IMG/VR virus record: IMGVR_UViG_3300009506_000196
Location: 1 to 23,270 of that record
Length of the DNA: 23,270 bases
From: a virus
Strand: one strand, 5' to 3'
The notes beneath the pieces are model-generated. The model saw only the letters and a program-made list of their open reading frames with translations, was not told where the DNA came from and did no database searches. The position numbers were made by a program, and so were the translations under genes. Positions within the stretch are counted from its first letter, which is position 1, and each line of letters opens with the position of its first letter. This document shows, piece after piece, positions 23,091-23,270 of this stretch.

Positions 23091-23270
23091 AAGCACTTGG
23101 AGCCGTGTGGAGTCTGTTGAAGTTCATCGGTTCGATTCCCAGTTTGATCAGTGAGTTTCAAGCATGGCTCCGGGAACGGGAGATGGATAATTTACGCAAT
23201 GAAAATCTCCAGTACAAAACGGATGAAGCGACTCGAAATGCGGTAGACGACTCGGAGGGAGCCGTCGATC
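23087..23270 (+). CDS. Coiled-coil protein, possible spanin-like lysis protein (3' truncated by the window)
   Basis: An ATG overlapping the holin stop opens a frame that runs off the right edge. The 61 visible residues begin with an N-terminal hydrophobic/amphipathic stretch (MKALGAVWSLLKFIGSIPSL), followed by a charged, heptad-rich segment (EFQAWLREREMDNLRNENL, then KTDEATRNAV). An N-terminal membrane anchor with a following periplasmic coiled coil, encoded after endolysin and holin, is the plan of inner-membrane spanins (Rz type). The hydrophobic part here is short and contains a Lys and a Pro, so an accessory or second-holin role is also possible. Confidence 0.5.
   Translation, partial: MKALGAVWSLLKFIGSIPSLISEFQAWLREREMDNLRNENLQYKTDEATRNAVDDSEGAVD

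Noticed and set aside
1-23270. tRNA genes, CRISPR arrays, insertion sequences, integrase or attachment sites
   Set aside because: Coding sequence fills nearly the whole window. No cloverleaf, direct repeat array, transposase or recombinase motif was seen.

Overview
The window is the tail, baseplate, fibre and lysis part of the late region of a contractile-tailed (myovirus-type) bacteriophage. The evidence is a tape measure gene, then a tail-tube initiator, gp53-, gp27-, gp5-, gp25-, gp6/J- and gp7/I-like baseplate genes, two large fibre genes and an endolysin-holin cassette. All genes are on the + strand and mostly joined by ATGA/TGATG/GTGA overlaps or gaps under 15 bases. They probably form one polycistronic late operon; I see no tRNA, integrase, insertion sequence, CRISPR array or clear terminator. 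Base composition is moderate. The host cannot be named from this sequence. The proteins are far enough from T4, Mu and P2 that several assignments rest on short motifs plus gene order.

Layout. 1-430: the end of a T4 gp26-like tail chaperone with a CPxCG zinc ribbon, then a small partner gene, possibly joined by a +1 frameshift. 427-3378: tape measure protein. 3381-7481: tube initiator, gp53-like wedge protein, gp27-like hub and gp5-like spike without a lysozyme domain. 7491-8399: a small spike-adjacent protein, then an S-adenosylmethionine decarboxylase (speD) with its catalytic residues, then a small unrecognised gene overlapping the speD end. 8392-9953: a 476-residue unrecognised protein and a possible 44-residue basic peptide. 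9889-14503: gp25-, gp6/J- and gp7/I-like wedge core. 14516-21964: a 778-residue beta-helical fibre or tailspike, a 1499-residue fibre and a 199-residue unknown. 21918-23270: amidase endolysin, holin and the start of a coiled-coil protein that could be a spanin.

How the genes fit together. The chaperone pair would keep the tape measure protein soluble. The initiator, hub and spike form the central axis on which the tube grows. The gp25/gp6/gp7/gp53 set forms the wedges that hold the sheath and fibres. The amidase and holin release progeny.

The item that does not belong to a structural operon is speD, a polyamine-biosynthesis enzyme (or a pyruvoyl decarboxylase derived from it) with a strong ribosome binding site among baseplate genes. 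A second notable signal is a repeated beta-rich module of about 65 residues. It occurs twice in the gp7/I-like protein and twice in the 1499-residue fibre.
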